Source: CAWALV01 sp963782965 (GTDB lineage: Bacteria; Actinomycetota; Actinomycetes; Acidothermales; Acidothermaceae). From it: a stretch of 64,000 bases of DNA. Shown here one piece after another: positions 51,485-59,889 of the stretch (positions are counted from its first letter, which is position 1; every line of letters begins with the position of its first letter). A program made the translations under genes and the position numbers. The notes under the pieces are model-generated. The model did no database searches, was not told the DNA's origin, and saw nothing but the letters and a program-made list of their open reading frames with translations. Location: assembly GCA_963782965.1 (NCBI GenBank), contig CAWALV010000006.1:372001-436000 (forward strand). Reading direction: 5' to 3'.

Positions 51485-51673
51485 GGTCCCTCTCCGCGGC
51501 ATCGGCGGCGGGTCGTCGTCGCCGTCGATCCGCCGGAATCTCTCGGGACCAGCGTAGGGCGCGGCGACCGCGCGGTCGCGGGAGGCGGCGACGCGTGATC
51601 AGATTCACTCCGGGCAGCACGCAGCGGGCGACGCCGGTTGGCCCGGCGCCACCGGCGCATGCGTGGCGGCTAG

Positions 51674-51958
51674 CTAGCTCTGCGGCGCGATGGTGAACTG
51701 CACCGCTCCGCCTGAGTCGACCTGGGCGTCGAGAATCTGGTCGTCGAGCGCACCGACGGTGTCTTCGGCGAGGAACACCCGCGCCCCGTCGCGCTCGACC
51801 ACCTCGTCGCCCGCCTGCGGCGAATCTGCGGTGTTGATGGTGAGTGCGTTTTCGCTCTCCGTGTGCCGGCTGAAGCGAATGCCACCACTGTCGGCGATTT
51901 GCGTCTGCCCGGCGATGGTCTTGACGACGGCTGCGGCGTTCTCGGTGAGTGTCAACAT
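51674..51958 (-). CDS. HesB/IscA-fold protein without cysteines
   Basis: The 94-residue product follows the HesB/IscA pattern (MLTLTENAAAVVKTIA start, GGIRFSRHTE, VFLAEDTVGALDDQILDAQ, and a final VQFTIAPQS). However, it has no Cys at all, so the three cluster ligands of IscA are lost. It therefore cannot bind Fe-S in the usual way and its role is unknown. Similar Cys-less proteins occur in Actinobacteria. GAGGAAA precedes ATG 51958. Confidence 0.8.
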   Translation of the reverse strand: MLTLTENAAAVVKTIAGQTQIADSGGIRFSRHTESENALTINTADSPQAGDEVVERDGARVFLAEDTVGALDDQILDAQVDSGGAVQFTIAPQS

Positions 51959-52061
51959 CCGGTTTCCTCTTCCGTCAGATCGAGGCATCGTGAGACACCC
52001 TCAAAATAACGCCTTCCCAGGGCGTCGGCGTATACACGCGATCGCGGCGTCGATCGGGCCG

Positions 52062-52106
52062 GTTGTTGAACAGCGAGTTGTTGAACAGCGAGTTGTTGAA
52101 CAGCGA
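52062..52106. repeat. 15-bp tandem repeat x3 downstream of glpX
   Basis: Three identical 15-bp units (52062-52076, 52077-52091, 52092-52106) of gttgttgaacagcga lie eight bases beyond the end of glpX, outside any gene. An internal dyad is not obvious. Confidence 0.9.
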
Positions 52107-52113
52107 AGCGTCA

Positions 52114-53181
52114 CTACGGCAAGCGCGTGCGGTCGGGCGACGCGACGTGCTCATGGCGGTGGTCGTAGTCGACGATGGCGTATGACCGCAGCTTCGAGAG
52201 TCGATGCTCGCTGTCGATCGTGCGGATCGTGCCGCTCTTCGAACGCATCACCAAGGAGCTGGTTATCGCACCGCCGCCGCGGTAGCGGACTCCGCGCAGC
52301 AACTCGCCGTCGGTGATGCCGGTGGCGACGAAGAACACGTTCTGAGAGCGCACCAGGTCGTCGTTGGTGAGGACGCGGTCGAGGTCGTGCCCGGCGGCTA
52401 TCGCCTTCTCGCGTTCGGCATCGTCACGCGGGGTCAACTTGCCTTGAATCACGCCGCCCAGGCACTTCACCGCGCACGCGGCGATGATCCCCTCCGGCGT
52501 GCCGCCGGTACCCAGGAGCAGATCGACGCCGGTTCCGTCGCGCGCGGCCATGATGGCGCCCGCCACGTCGCCGTCCAGGATGAACTTGATCCTCGCCCCG
52601 GCCTCGCGGATGTCGCGCACGAGCTGTTCGTGGCGTGGTCGATCGAGGACGACGACGGTGACGTCCTCGTTCGAACAGCCCTTGGCTGCCGCGACAGCGC
52701 GGATGTTGGCCGACGCGGGCGCATTGATGTCGACGTACGGCGCCGCGACGGAGCCGGTGACGAGCTTGGACATGTAGAAGACAGCGGACGGGTCGTACAT
52801 CGATCCCCGCTCCGCCACGGCAAGCACCGAGATCGCGTTGTTCATGCCCATCGCGGCCAGCCGCGTGCCGTCGATCGGGTCGACCGCGACGTCGCACTCG
52901 GGGCCGGTGCCGTCGCCGACGCGTTCTCCGTTGAACAGCATCGGCGCGTCGTCCTTCTCGCCTTCGCCGATCACGACGACGCCGCCCATCGCAACGGTGC
53001 CGATGAGGCGGCGCATCGCATCTACCGCGGCCGCGTCCGCACCGGTCTTGTCGCCGAGACCGACCCATCGCCCGGCGGCCATCGCGGCCGCCTCGGTGAC
53101 GCGCACGAGTTCGAGCGCGAGGTTGCGGTCGGGCTCCTCGAGCCGGGGCGGCTGCTGCGCCGCCTCACCGCTGTCTGCCAT
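52114..53181 (-). CDS. glpX: Class II fructose-1,6-bisphosphatase
   Basis: GlpX hydrolyses fructose-1,6-bisphosphate in gluconeogenesis. The 355-residue protein has the metal-binding motifs VVIGEGEKDDAPML near 65 and DVAVDPIDGTRLAA near 95, a substrate loop TGGTPEGIIAACAVK and ATGITDGELLRGVRY near 290. ATG 53181 begins the family sequence; a longer frame upstream is Arg/Pro-rich and improbable. In position it matches Rv1099c, next to fumarase as in mycobacteria. Confidence 0.96.
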   Translation of the reverse strand: MADSGEAAQQPPRLEEPDRNLALELVRVTEAAAMAAGRWVGLGDKTGADAAAVDAMRRLIGTVAMGGVVVIGEGEKDDAPMLFNGERVGDGTGPECDVAVDPIDGTRLAAMGMNNAISVLAVAERGSMYDPSAVFYMSKLVTGSVAAPYVDINAPASANIRAVAAAKGCSNEDVTVVVLDRPRHEQLVRDIREAGARIKFILDGDVAGAIMAARDGTGVDLLLGTGGTPEGIIAACAVKCLGGVIQGKLTPRDDAEREKAIAAGHDLDRVLTNDDLVRSQNVFFVATGITDGELLRGVRYRGGGAITSSLVMRSKSGTIRTIDSEHRLSKLRSYAIVDYDHRHEHVASPDRTRLP

Positions 53182-53312
53182 GTTCGTCAACCCTGACCCT
53201 CCTGACCCCCGGGCTGGGAGTCTCCTCGCCGCTACACCCGCCGGTGCGCTTCGCCGGCCCGCGCAAGCGACCGGCAGTTGGGACATCTCACCGCATCAGG
53301 AACCATGGACAC

Positions 53313-53984
53313 ATGGTGGACGACGAGGCGGGCGATGCGCCGAACCAGGGTGCCGCGCGTCGCTCATCCCAGAGTTCTACCCCCCGGACGCCGCTGCCGC
53401 CTGCTCCGCCGGGCCTGGATCGCCCCGTCGGCGGCTCCATGCGCACGGTGCTGCGGCCGGATTGGCGCAGTATCGTGCTGGCCGTCGCGGCAACCTTGAC
53501 CGTCGCGCTGGTCCTGGCGTTCACGCTTCCGGCGCCCAACCCGGAGACCGTCGTCGCAGCCAACGCCGTCCCGGCGCTGGAAAAGGCCCGACAAGCCGCC
53601 GAGTTTCCCGTCTACGTGCCCGACCCGTTGCCACCCGGGTGGCACGTCGACAGCGCGCGGGTCGATCGGGTCGTCGGCAAATTCCATCTGCACGTCGGGT
53701 ACGTCTCGCCGAGCGCCGGTGAGATCGGCTTGGAGCAGGCGCCGCCGGACGTTTCCCCCAGCTTCGTGACTCGCATGACCGGCGGCGGTCAGGTGCAGGG
53801 CTTCATCGACGTGGACGGCGTGTGGTGGGTGTACTACCGCGGCAGCGGCCGCATCACCGACGCGCTGGTGCAGTTCGGTGAGCGTTCGACCATCGTCATC
53901 AGCGGCACCAGCAACCTCGCGAACCTGGAGAACTTCGCCAGATCCCTGAAGGTCTCGCTCGGCGAGACCAACCCCGCGGGCTAG
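53313..53984 (+). CDS. DUF4245 domain-containing membrane-anchored protein
   Basis: This 223-residue protein has one N-terminal membrane helix (about 53-73, SIVLAVAATLTVALVLAFTLP) after a Pro/Ser-rich cytoplasmic segment. The extracytoplasmic DUF4245 domain includes FPVYVPDPLPPGWHVDSARV and VWWVYYRGSGRITDALVQFG. The role is unknown. It corresponds to Rv1100 beside glpX. ATG 53313 is the first start close to the family beginning. Its stop codon overlaps that of the convergent xseB in the palindrome CTAG. Confidence 0.87.
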   Translation: MVDDEAGDAPNQGAARRSSQSSTPRTPLPPAPPGLDRPVGGSMRTVLRPDWRSIVLAVAATLTVALVLAFTLPAPNPETVVAANAVPALEKARQAAEFPVYVPDPLPPGWHVDSARVDRVVGKFHLHVGYVSPSAGEIGLEQAPPDVSPSFVTRMTGGGQVQGFIDVDGVWWVYYRGSGRITDALVQFGERSTIVISGTSNLANLENFARSLKVSLGETNPAG

Positions 53985-54268
53985 CCGCGCCCTTCGTCGT
54001 CCGCGGCGTCGTCGTCCGTGCTCTCGACGGGAGCCTGCGGCTGGCGAGCTGCCAACCGGGCGCGGGCTCCGTCGAGCCAGGCCTGACAGATGCCGGCGAG
54101 CTCCTCCCCGCGTTCCCACAACGCGAGGGACCGTTCCAGCGCCAGCCCACCGGCCTCGAGCTGCCGGACGACGTCGAGCAGCTCCTCGCGGGCGGCCTCG
54201 TAGCTCATGGTGGCCGCAGCGTCGCCCGGGCCGGTCACGGGCGCGCCGTTCGGGCGGGAGCGATCCAT
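53981..54268 (-). CDS. xseB: Exodeoxyribonuclease VII small subunit
   Basis: XseB is the helical small subunit that wraps the large subunit of ExoVII, a nuclease that degrades single-stranded DNA. The 95-residue protein has the family helix pair SYEAAREELLDVVRQLEAGGLALERSLALWERGEEL and a polar acidic tail (STDDDAADDE). It follows xseA by 28 bases on the same strand. ATG 54268 was used; the start at MSYEA, 20 codons inside, would give a more usual length. Confidence 0.93.
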   Translation of the reverse strand: MDRSRPNGAPVTGPGDAAATMSYEAAREELLDVVRQLEAGGLALERSLALWERGEELAGICQAWLDGARARLAARQPQAPVESTDDDAADDEGRG

Positions 54269-54296
54269 GGCAGCCCAGCGTAGGGGTGCACCAGCC

Positions 54297-55550
54297 TCAT
54301 CCGGCAGCCTGCGTGCCGGCGCCGCTCTCGCCGGTGTCGACGGCACTGACCACCGCCGTGAACCGGCCGGTCGCGAGCCGGACGCCGACTTCTTCGCCGG
54401 TCGCCACCTCACTCGCCGTCCGTACGACCTGCCCGGCTGCCGTTTGCACGACTGCATAGCCGCGCTCGAGGGTGGCCGCCGGCGACAGTGCCCGCACCCG
54501 GGCCAGCAGGTGCGCGATGTCGTCGTGGCCGCGGTCGAGCGCCGCGGCGATGCAGCGCGACGACCGCTGCGCCAGATCCCTGATCTCCCGGATGCGGCGC
54601 TGGACCTCCTGATCGGGGTTGGCGAGGACCGGTCGCATCCGTAGCGCGTCCAGCGCGTGTTGCTCGCGCTCGATTCGGGCGACGATCGAGCGGCGGCCGC
54701 GGTCGCGAAGCGCGCCTATGCGCGCCAGCTCCTCCGCGACGTCCGGCACCACGCGCTTCGCGGCGTCCGTGGGCGTCGAGGCGCGGACGTCGGCGACGAG
54801 GTCGAGGAGCGGCGCGTCGGTCTCGTGACCGATGGCACTGACGACCGGGGTCATGCATGCTGCGACCGCCCGCACGAGGCCCTCGTCGGAGAACGGCAGC
54901 AGATCCTCGACGCTTCCCCCACCTCGGGCGATGACGATGACGTCGACCTCTGGATCGGAGTCGAGCGCACGCAGCGCGGCGACGACCTCCGGCACCGCGT
55001 GAACGCCCTGCACCGCTACCGGCTCGATCCGGAATCGGACGGCGGGCCACCGCCGCCGCGCGTTCTCGACGACGTCGCGTTCGGCCGCCGAGCCACGCCC
55101 GCAGACCAGGCCGACCAGATGCGGCAGCATAGGGCAGGTTCGCTTGCGCTCCGCGGCGAAGAGCCCCTCGGCGGCCAGCACCCGCTTCAGCCGTTCGATG
55201 CGGGCGAGCAGCTCGCCGACGCCGAGCGGCCGGATGTCGAGCGCCGTCAGCTGCAGGCTGCTGCCCCGGCCGACGTAGAACTCCGGCCGTGCCCAGATGG
55301 CCACCCGGCTGCCCTCGCTGAACTGATCGCCGAGGCTGTCGACGAGCTGGCGAGACGCCTTGGCCGGCAGGGAGATATCAGCACTGGGGTCCCGGATGAC
55401 GAAGAAGACGACGTTCGTCCCGGGCCGCCGGCTGATCTGGGTGAGCTGACCGTCGACCCAGATCCGGCCCAGCCGGCCGACCCACTCACTGATCGCCTGG
55501 GCGACGCGGCGTACCGGGACTGGCGACTCTGCCGAGGACTCGAGCGCCAT
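54297..55550 (-). CDS. xseA: Exodeoxyribonuclease VII large subunit
   Basis: The catalytic subunit of ExoVII, 417 residues. The N-terminal OB domain includes IWVDGQLTQISRRPGTNVVFFVIRD. The nuclease core has VIVIARGGGSVEDLLPFSDE near 210, VSAIGHETDAPLLDLVADVRASTPTDAA near 245, and a long helical C-terminal region ending in the LERGYAVVQTAAGQVV domain. ATG 55550 follows a TAGGCT hexamer by eight bases. The longer open frame upstream is a shadow of ispH. It forms an operon with xseB. Confidence 0.95.
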   Translation of the reverse strand: MALESSAESPVPVRRVAQAISEWVGRLGRIWVDGQLTQISRRPGTNVVFFVIRDPSADISLPAKASRQLVDSLGDQFSEGSRVAIWARPEFYVGRGSSLQLTALDIRPLGVGELLARIERLKRVLAAEGLFAAERKRTCPMLPHLVGLVCGRGSAAERDVVENARRRWPAVRFRIEPVAVQGVHAVPEVVAALRALDSDPEVDVIVIARGGGSVEDLLPFSDEGLVRAVAACMTPVVSAIGHETDAPLLDLVADVRASTPTDAAKRVVPDVAEELARIGALRDRGRRSIVARIEREQHALDALRMRPVLANPDQEVQRRIREIRDLAQRSSRCIAAALDRGHDDIAHLLARVRALSPAATLERGYAVVQTAAGQVVRTASEVATGEEVGVRLATGRFTAVVSAVDTGESGAGTQAAG

Positions 55551-55750
55551 GGCCGTTGAGCCTACGGTCTGTCGGGCTGATCCAGTGGCTACGAGCGAAA
55601 GGTCACAGGTGGTGGGGGTTGGCGAGCGCCTGGGTAGACCGCTGGCGACGGAGCCGATCAAGGTGGCCGGCGCCGAAGCGATCAAGGTTGGACGGATCGC
55701 GAACACGATACGCGAAGGAAGGGGCGGGTCGCACGGATGCCAGCGTTGCC

Positions 55751-55756
55751 TAGGAT
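55751..55756 (+). promoter_or_regulatory. -10-like box TAGGAT of ispH
   Basis: TAGGAT ends seven bases before ATG 55764. No ribosome binding site is seen closer than GGGGG, so a leaderless transcript is probable. Confidence 0.5.
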
Positions 55757-55763
55757 TGGGGGC

Positions 55764-56759
55764 ATGGCCCCGATCGCTGATGCAGCTACGCCCGTGAAGC
55801 GTGTCCTCCTGGCCCAGCCCCGGGGCTACTGCGCGGGCGTCGAGCGGGCGGTCGACACGGTCGAGAAGGCGCTGGCGCTGCACGGCGCACCGGTATACGT
55901 GCGCAAGCAGATCGTGCACAACAAGCATGTCGTCGCCGACCTGGAGGCCAAGGGCGCGATCTTCGTCGAAGAGGCCGACGAGGTGCCGGAGGGTTCCATC
56001 GTCGTCCTGTCGGCGCACGGCGTCGCACCCTCGGTCTACGCCGACGCCGATCGCCGCAGCCTCCGCACGATCGATGCGACGTGCCCGCTGGTCACCAAGG
56101 TTCACCACGAGGCGCGCCGGTTCGCCGAGCAGGGCCTCGAGATCTTGTTGATCGGGCACGCCAACCACGAGGAGGTCGTCGGCACCACGGGCGAGGCCCC
56201 TCAGCACATCACGCTCGTCGACGGCCCCGAAGAAGCCGCACAGGTCGAGGTACGCGACCCCACTCGCATCGCATGGCTCTCGCAGACGACCCTGTCGGTC
56301 GACGAGACCCTCGACACGGTGCGTGCCTTGCGCGAACGCTTCCCTCAGTTGATCGACCCGCCCAGCGACGACATCTGCTACGCGACGCAGAACCGTCAAG
56401 CGGCGGTGAAGCAGATCGCTGCGGTCTCCGACTTGGTGATCGTCGTCGGGTCTCGCAACTCGTCGAACTCAGTGCGCCTGGTCGAGGTCGCGCTCGACTG
56501 TGGGGCGAAGACGAGCCACCTCGTCGATGACGCCGCGGAAATTGACCCGGCTTGGCTGGACGGTGTCTCCACGGTGGGTGTGACGAGCGGCGCGTCGGTT
56601 CCCGACAGCTTGGTCGACGGTGTGCTCGAATGGCTCGCCGAGCACGGCTTCGCCGAGGTGCACGAGATAGACGCAGAGCGCGAGACGTTGACGTTCTCGT
56701 TGCCGCCAGAGTTGCGGCGCGACCTCAAGTCCAAGCTGGATGCCGCCGCTCCCGCCTAA
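55764..56759 (+). CDS. ispH: 4-hydroxy-3-methylbut-2-enyl diphosphate reductase
   Basis: IspH makes isopentenyl and dimethylallyl diphosphate in the last step of the MEP pathway. The 331-residue protein has the three Fe-S Cys: PRGYCAGVERAV (near 22), IDATCPLVTKVH (near 112) and DDICYATQNRQ (near 210). Also present are the HGVAP and HANHEEVVGTTGE substrate motifs and a SRNSSNSVRL phosphate loop. Its product feeds the cis-prenyl transferase encoded at 48.1 kb. It is divergent from xseA, as in mycobacteria (Rv1110). Confidence 0.96.
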   Translation: MAPIADAATPVKRVLLAQPRGYCAGVERAVDTVEKALALHGAPVYVRKQIVHNKHVVADLEAKGAIFVEEADEVPEGSIVVLSAHGVAPSVYADADRRSLRTIDATCPLVTKVHHEARRFAEQGLEILLIGHANHEEVVGTTGEAPQHITLVDGPEEAAQVEVRDPTRIAWLSQTTLSVDETLDTVRALRERFPQLIDPPSDDICYATQNRQAAVKQIAAVSDLVIVVGSRNSSNSVRLVEVALDCGAKTSHLVDDAAEIDPAWLDGVSTVGVTSGASVPDSLVDGVLEWLAEHGFAEVHEIDAERETLTFSLPPELRRDLKSKLDAAAPA

Positions 56760-57271
56760 CTCGCGCGGGCGCTGAGGCGATACCAGCCCACGCCTGCGGC
56801 CAGCAGAGAGCCGCTCCAGATCGCCGGCGCACCGGTCACGAACGCGGTTCCCAGATAGACCGCGGTTCGAGTGAGGAATCCGCCGGTGGTTCCGCTGTGG
56901 TCGATCAGGCTCATCACCGCGATCAGGACGCAGTAGAGCAGCGGCGGGGCGACCATCGCGACCGGCAGGTCGCGCCGCCGGACGATGACCGCGCCGGCGA
57001 CGCTCGTCGCCGCAAAGGTGACGCCGAACAGGCCAGTGCGGTGCCCGGCGAGCACCCGCCCCGCGACGCCGGCGAGCAGGGTGGCGCCGAAGATCAAGAC
57101 GACGACACCGCGGGCCGTCGCTCCGCGGCTGGAGACTCGTCGTTGCTCTGGCGATGGGCGCCGCGCAGGGTCGCCACCGGGTTTCGGTGAAGCCACAGCG
57201 CGCGGTGGGACGGCGCTTGCGGGCGGCGCGGTCGGTTCGCCGGCGTCGGCGAAGTCGGCGGCAGGAAACAT
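56756..57271 (-). CDS. DUF6542 domain-containing membrane protein
   Basis: This 171-residue protein has a polar, Pro-rich N-terminus (about 1-50) and four hydrophobic segments (about 53-72, 77-95, 104-120 and 138-162). The arrangement and position beside ispH match the DUF6542 family (Rv1111c). Function unknown. ATG 57271 follows TACGGT (57279-57284) by seven bases. The stop overlaps the end of ispH by four bases. Confidence 0.82.
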   Translation of the reverse strand: MFPAADFADAGEPTAPPASAVPPRAVASPKPGGDPARRPSPEQRRVSSRGATARGVVVLIFGATLLAGVAGRVLAGHRTGLFGVTFAATSVAGAVIVRRRDLPVAMVAPPLLYCVLIAVMSLIDHSGTTGGFLTRTAVYLGTAFVTGAPAIWSGSLLAAGVGWYRLSARAS

Positions 57272-57664
57272 GGACTCAACCGTATGCAGCAGAGCGGGTC
57301 GGTGCGAGCGACGCGCTCACGCCGGGCTCATTTGCCAGGCTTCGATGACCGGAACAACGGCTGGAGCACGGCGCTATGTCCGCGTGCCGATACCGCGCAC
57401 GGTCGCGATAAGGCGCGCCGAACGCCGATTCAGAACGTGGATCTTGGAGGCGGCCGGATGCCCGCGGGGCGCCGATATGTGGGTGCGCAGGTATCAGGAT
57501 GCTGATCACCGTCTCGTGTGGGCCGCGCTCGGCGCGCCGATCGTTTCTCAAGACCTCTCGGTGGCCGGTACGAGGCGATGAACTGATACGGCAGTCCCCC
57601 CTTGTTATCAGTTAGGATGTGATCTGATAACAATGTCGGTGGCGTGTATCAGGGAGGAGGTTCG
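57272..57664. other. 393-bp gap upstream of fic; no confident gene
   Basis: The gap holds the DUF6542 -10-like box, then a 78-codon frame starting at ATG 57348 and ending at 57581 on the plus strand. That frame is Arg-rich and may be a small or degraded gene without a family match. The end of the gap contains the fic promoter and its dyad (57602-57633). The left part may mark the edge of the accessory block. Confidence 0.5.
57602..57633. promoter_or_regulatory. 10-bp inverted repeat over the fic promoter
   Basis: TTGTTATCAG (57602-57611) and CTGATAACAA (57624-57633) are perfectly complementary with a 12-base spacer. The left arm serves as a -35 (TTGTTA) and the right arm as a -10 (TGATAA at 57625), 17 bases apart. 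A protein bound to the dyad would cover both boxes. It is the most AT-rich stretch nearby. Confidence 0.75.
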
Positions 57665-58864
57665 GTGGCTTCGTCCGTTGCGTGGCCGTCGGTCGGCTAT
57701 GAGCAACGCCAGTGGCAGAGCCGCTACGAGCGCGGCGTGGCGTCACGTTCCTCGATCCGCCGACACCAGGGTCCGTACCAGTCTGCCGTGCCACCGCAGA
57801 TTGCGGCCCTGCCGCTCGACGTACCGCAGGAGATCGTGGCCGCCAGCAGCGACGCGGCGCAGGAGGTGGCACGCTTCGACGCCGAGATGGGCGGCGAGAT
57901 CGCGCCGTTCGCAGCGGTGCTGTTGCGGTCGGAGTCGGCGGCCAGCTCCCAGATCGAGAACCTCACGGCATCTGCCCGTGCGATCGCGGAGGCCACGCTG
58001 GGCGAGCCGACCGGGGCGAACGCCCGGCAAGTTGTCGGGAACGTAGCGGCGATGAGGGCCGCTCTTGCACTCGCCGACGAGGTGACAGCCGAGGCGATCC
58101 TGGCGATGCACAAAGCCCTACTGGAGCACACCGACCCCGACATCGCTGGGCAGTGGCGGACCGAACAGGTGTGGATCGGCGGGTCCGATCTCGGTCCACA
58201 CCAGGCCACGTTCGTACCGCCGCACCACGACCGCGTCCCGGCCGCGATCGACGATCTCGTCACGTTCATCCAGCGCGACGACCTGCCGGTCTTGGTCCAC
58301 ACTGCGGTTGCGCACGCGCAGTTCGAGACCATTCACCCCTTCCCCGACGGCAACGGCCGCACCGGACGCGCGCTGATGCACGCGATGCTCAGGCACGCCG
58401 GGCTGGTGCGCAACGTCACCGTGCCCATCTCCGCAGGATTGCTCGCAGGCGTGGACCGCTACTTCGACGCGCTCACCGCCTACCGCATAGGGGACCCGGC
58501 CCCCATCATCGAGCGGGTGGCCGACGCGTCCCACGCTGCGGTCGCGAACGGTCGTCAACTCGTCTCCGAGCTGCGCACGATCCGTGCTTCCTGGAACGAG
58601 AGGGTGCGCGCCCGCCGGGGTGCGACCACGTGGCGTGTCGCCGACATGCTGCTGCGCCACCCCGTCATCAACGTCCGGCTCGTAAGCGACGAACTCGCCA
58701 TCGTGCCGCAGAACGTCTACCGCAACCTCACGCCGCTGGTCGACGCTGGGGTCCTGGTATCGACCGGCCGGCAACGCGACCGGGTGTGGCGCTCACCCGA
58801 AGTGCTCACCGCCGTAGACGCCTTCGCTCGGCGCGCGGGGCGAAGACAACGTGGTGTGGCCTGA
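57665..58864 (+). CDS. Fic-family AMP transferase with C-terminal winged helix
   Basis: Fic enzymes attach AMP (or related groups) to hydroxyl side chains of target proteins. The 399-residue product has an N-terminal Fic_N-like domain with an inhibitory motif of the S-x-x-x-E-N type in SSQIENL near residue 93. The core has FETIHPFPDGNGRTGRALMH near 220 (catalytic His, Glu/Asp and Arg intact). The last 85 residues look like a winged helix (RVADMLLRHPVINVRLVSDELAIV). GGGAGGAGG before GTG 57665 decides the start. It may repress its own promoter through the dyad upstream. Its target is unknown. Confidence 0.92.
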   Translation: MASSVAWPSVGYEQRQWQSRYERGVASRSSIRRHQGPYQSAVPPQIAALPLDVPQEIVAASSDAAQEVARFDAEMGGEIAPFAAVLLRSESAASSQIENLTASARAIAEATLGEPTGANARQVVGNVAAMRAALALADEVTAEAILAMHKALLEHTDPDIAGQWRTEQVWIGGSDLGPHQATFVPPHHDRVPAAIDDLVTFIQRDDLPVLVHTAVAHAQFETIHPFPDGNGRTGRALMHAMLRHAGLVRNVTVPISAGLLAGVDRYFDALTAYRIGDPAPIIERVADASHAAVANGRQLVSELRTIRASWNERVRARRGATTWRVADMLLRHPVINVRLVSDELAIVPQNVYRNLTPLVDAGVLVSTGRQRDRVWRSPEVLTAVDAFARRAGRRQRGVA

Positions 58865-59015
58865 ACAGCGACCGATCCCGAATGCCTCATCGGTGCGCGC
58901 TCGTCGGCCACGGCTGAGCCGCTCGAGCGCGCCAGGTCGACGGAGATGCGCATGGCGGATGGGGGCGGGCGAGTAGGCGTCTCGAATACTCGTCGCGGGA
59001 CGGTGATTGTCCGTC

Positions 59016-59021
59016 TACGGT
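59016..59021 (+). promoter_or_regulatory. -10-like box TACGGT of the 59.0-kb gene
   Basis: TACGGT ends seven bases before ATG 59029, in the pattern of probably leaderless genes in this window. Confidence 0.45.
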
Positions 59022-59028
59022 TGCCGCG

Positions 59029-59745
59029 ATGGCACCTGATGATGAACCTGCTCGACCGAGGACCGGCGGCAACGAGGTTGCCCGACCGGCGGTCTATGGC
59101 GATGTCGCCTCCTTGTCGCCGGGAACCTCGCAGCGGGGCTGGGGCCCCGTCCCGGCTGCGGACACTCGCCTGGCCGGGTCCGAAGTCCTCACGCGGGACA
59201 GGGACGGCCGGTCGTGGCAGATCGGCACCGCCGCGGAGGTGGAGTGGATTTCGCGGCGCACCGTCGTCGGCTTGACGGTCATCTCAGCCATCCCGCCGGT
59301 GTTCGCGGCCTACGCCACTGTGGTGGTGCCCGAGTTCGGTGCGGGACTGGATGAGCACGAACGCCACGTCATCCGGCTGCTGACTGACCACAGCAGCGAC
59401 CTCGACTGGTGGCTCGGCTATCTCGACACCGGCGCCTCCGACATCGTGTTCCCCGACGCACCCCGGGTGCGGATGTATTCCGACTGGCCCTACGTGCTGG
59501 TCAAGGCCGGTCCCCAGCAGGTGCTGACATGGCGGGCGCAACCCTCACCCCTGCACTGCCGGCTGCCCGACCTGATGTTCCCGACCGATCACTCCTGGCT
59601 CATCTCGGCCCTGTGGGACGACGACTGGTGGTGCCTCGGCGGACCGACAGAACTGATCGGTGCCTTCCTGCGCGAGCCGGGATTGGAATCCCGCCAGGTG
59701 GCCCCGGACGGCGACGCCACCCCACCCGGCCATGTCGCACGGTAG
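59029..59745 (+). CDS. Hypothetical protein, 238 residues
   Basis: No family recognised. The N-terminal 75 residues are polar and probably disordered (a Pro/Arg/Gly-rich start, then SRRTVVGLTVISAIPPVFAAYATVVVP, which is mildly hydrophobic). The rest is rich in Trp and Asp (LDWWLGYLDTG, ALWDDDWWCLGGP), suggesting a compact soluble alpha/beta domain. No signal peptide or metal motif is evident. The -10-like box and continuous coding pattern support it as a gene. It belongs to the accessory block after fic, with 164 bases between them. Confidence 0.65.
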   Translation: MAPDDEPARPRTGGNEVARPAVYGDVASLSPGTSQRGWGPVPAADTRLAGSEVLTRDRDGRSWQIGTAAEVEWISRRTVVGLTVISAIPPVFAAYATVVVPEFGAGLDEHERHVIRLLTDHSSDLDWWLGYLDTGASDIVFPDAPRVRMYSDWPYVLVKAGPQQVLTWRAQPSPLHCRLPDLMFPTDHSWLISALWDDDWWCLGGPTELIGAFLREPGLESRQVAPDGDATPPGHVAR

Positions 59746-59889
59746 GACTGCATAACGATCCATCGGTGTGGTGACACAGCCGCCGCCGGTGGCCCCGGGT
59801 GTGCGTCCACATCAAGTCTCAATCAGACGGTTCGGCTCCTAACTCGCGCGTCTGGCTGGCCTCGCGTGGGTGAGAGCCACGGGGTGGCG

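Noticed and set aside
55551..56399. Extension of xseA upstream to 700 residues
   Set aside because: This frame is antisense to ispH, which is certain from its Fe-S cysteines. XseA homology starts at 55550.
57348..57581. 78-residue Arg-rich protein before fic
   Set aside because: No ribosome binding site, -10-like box or family match; could be a degraded fragment. Kept only as a note on the gap.
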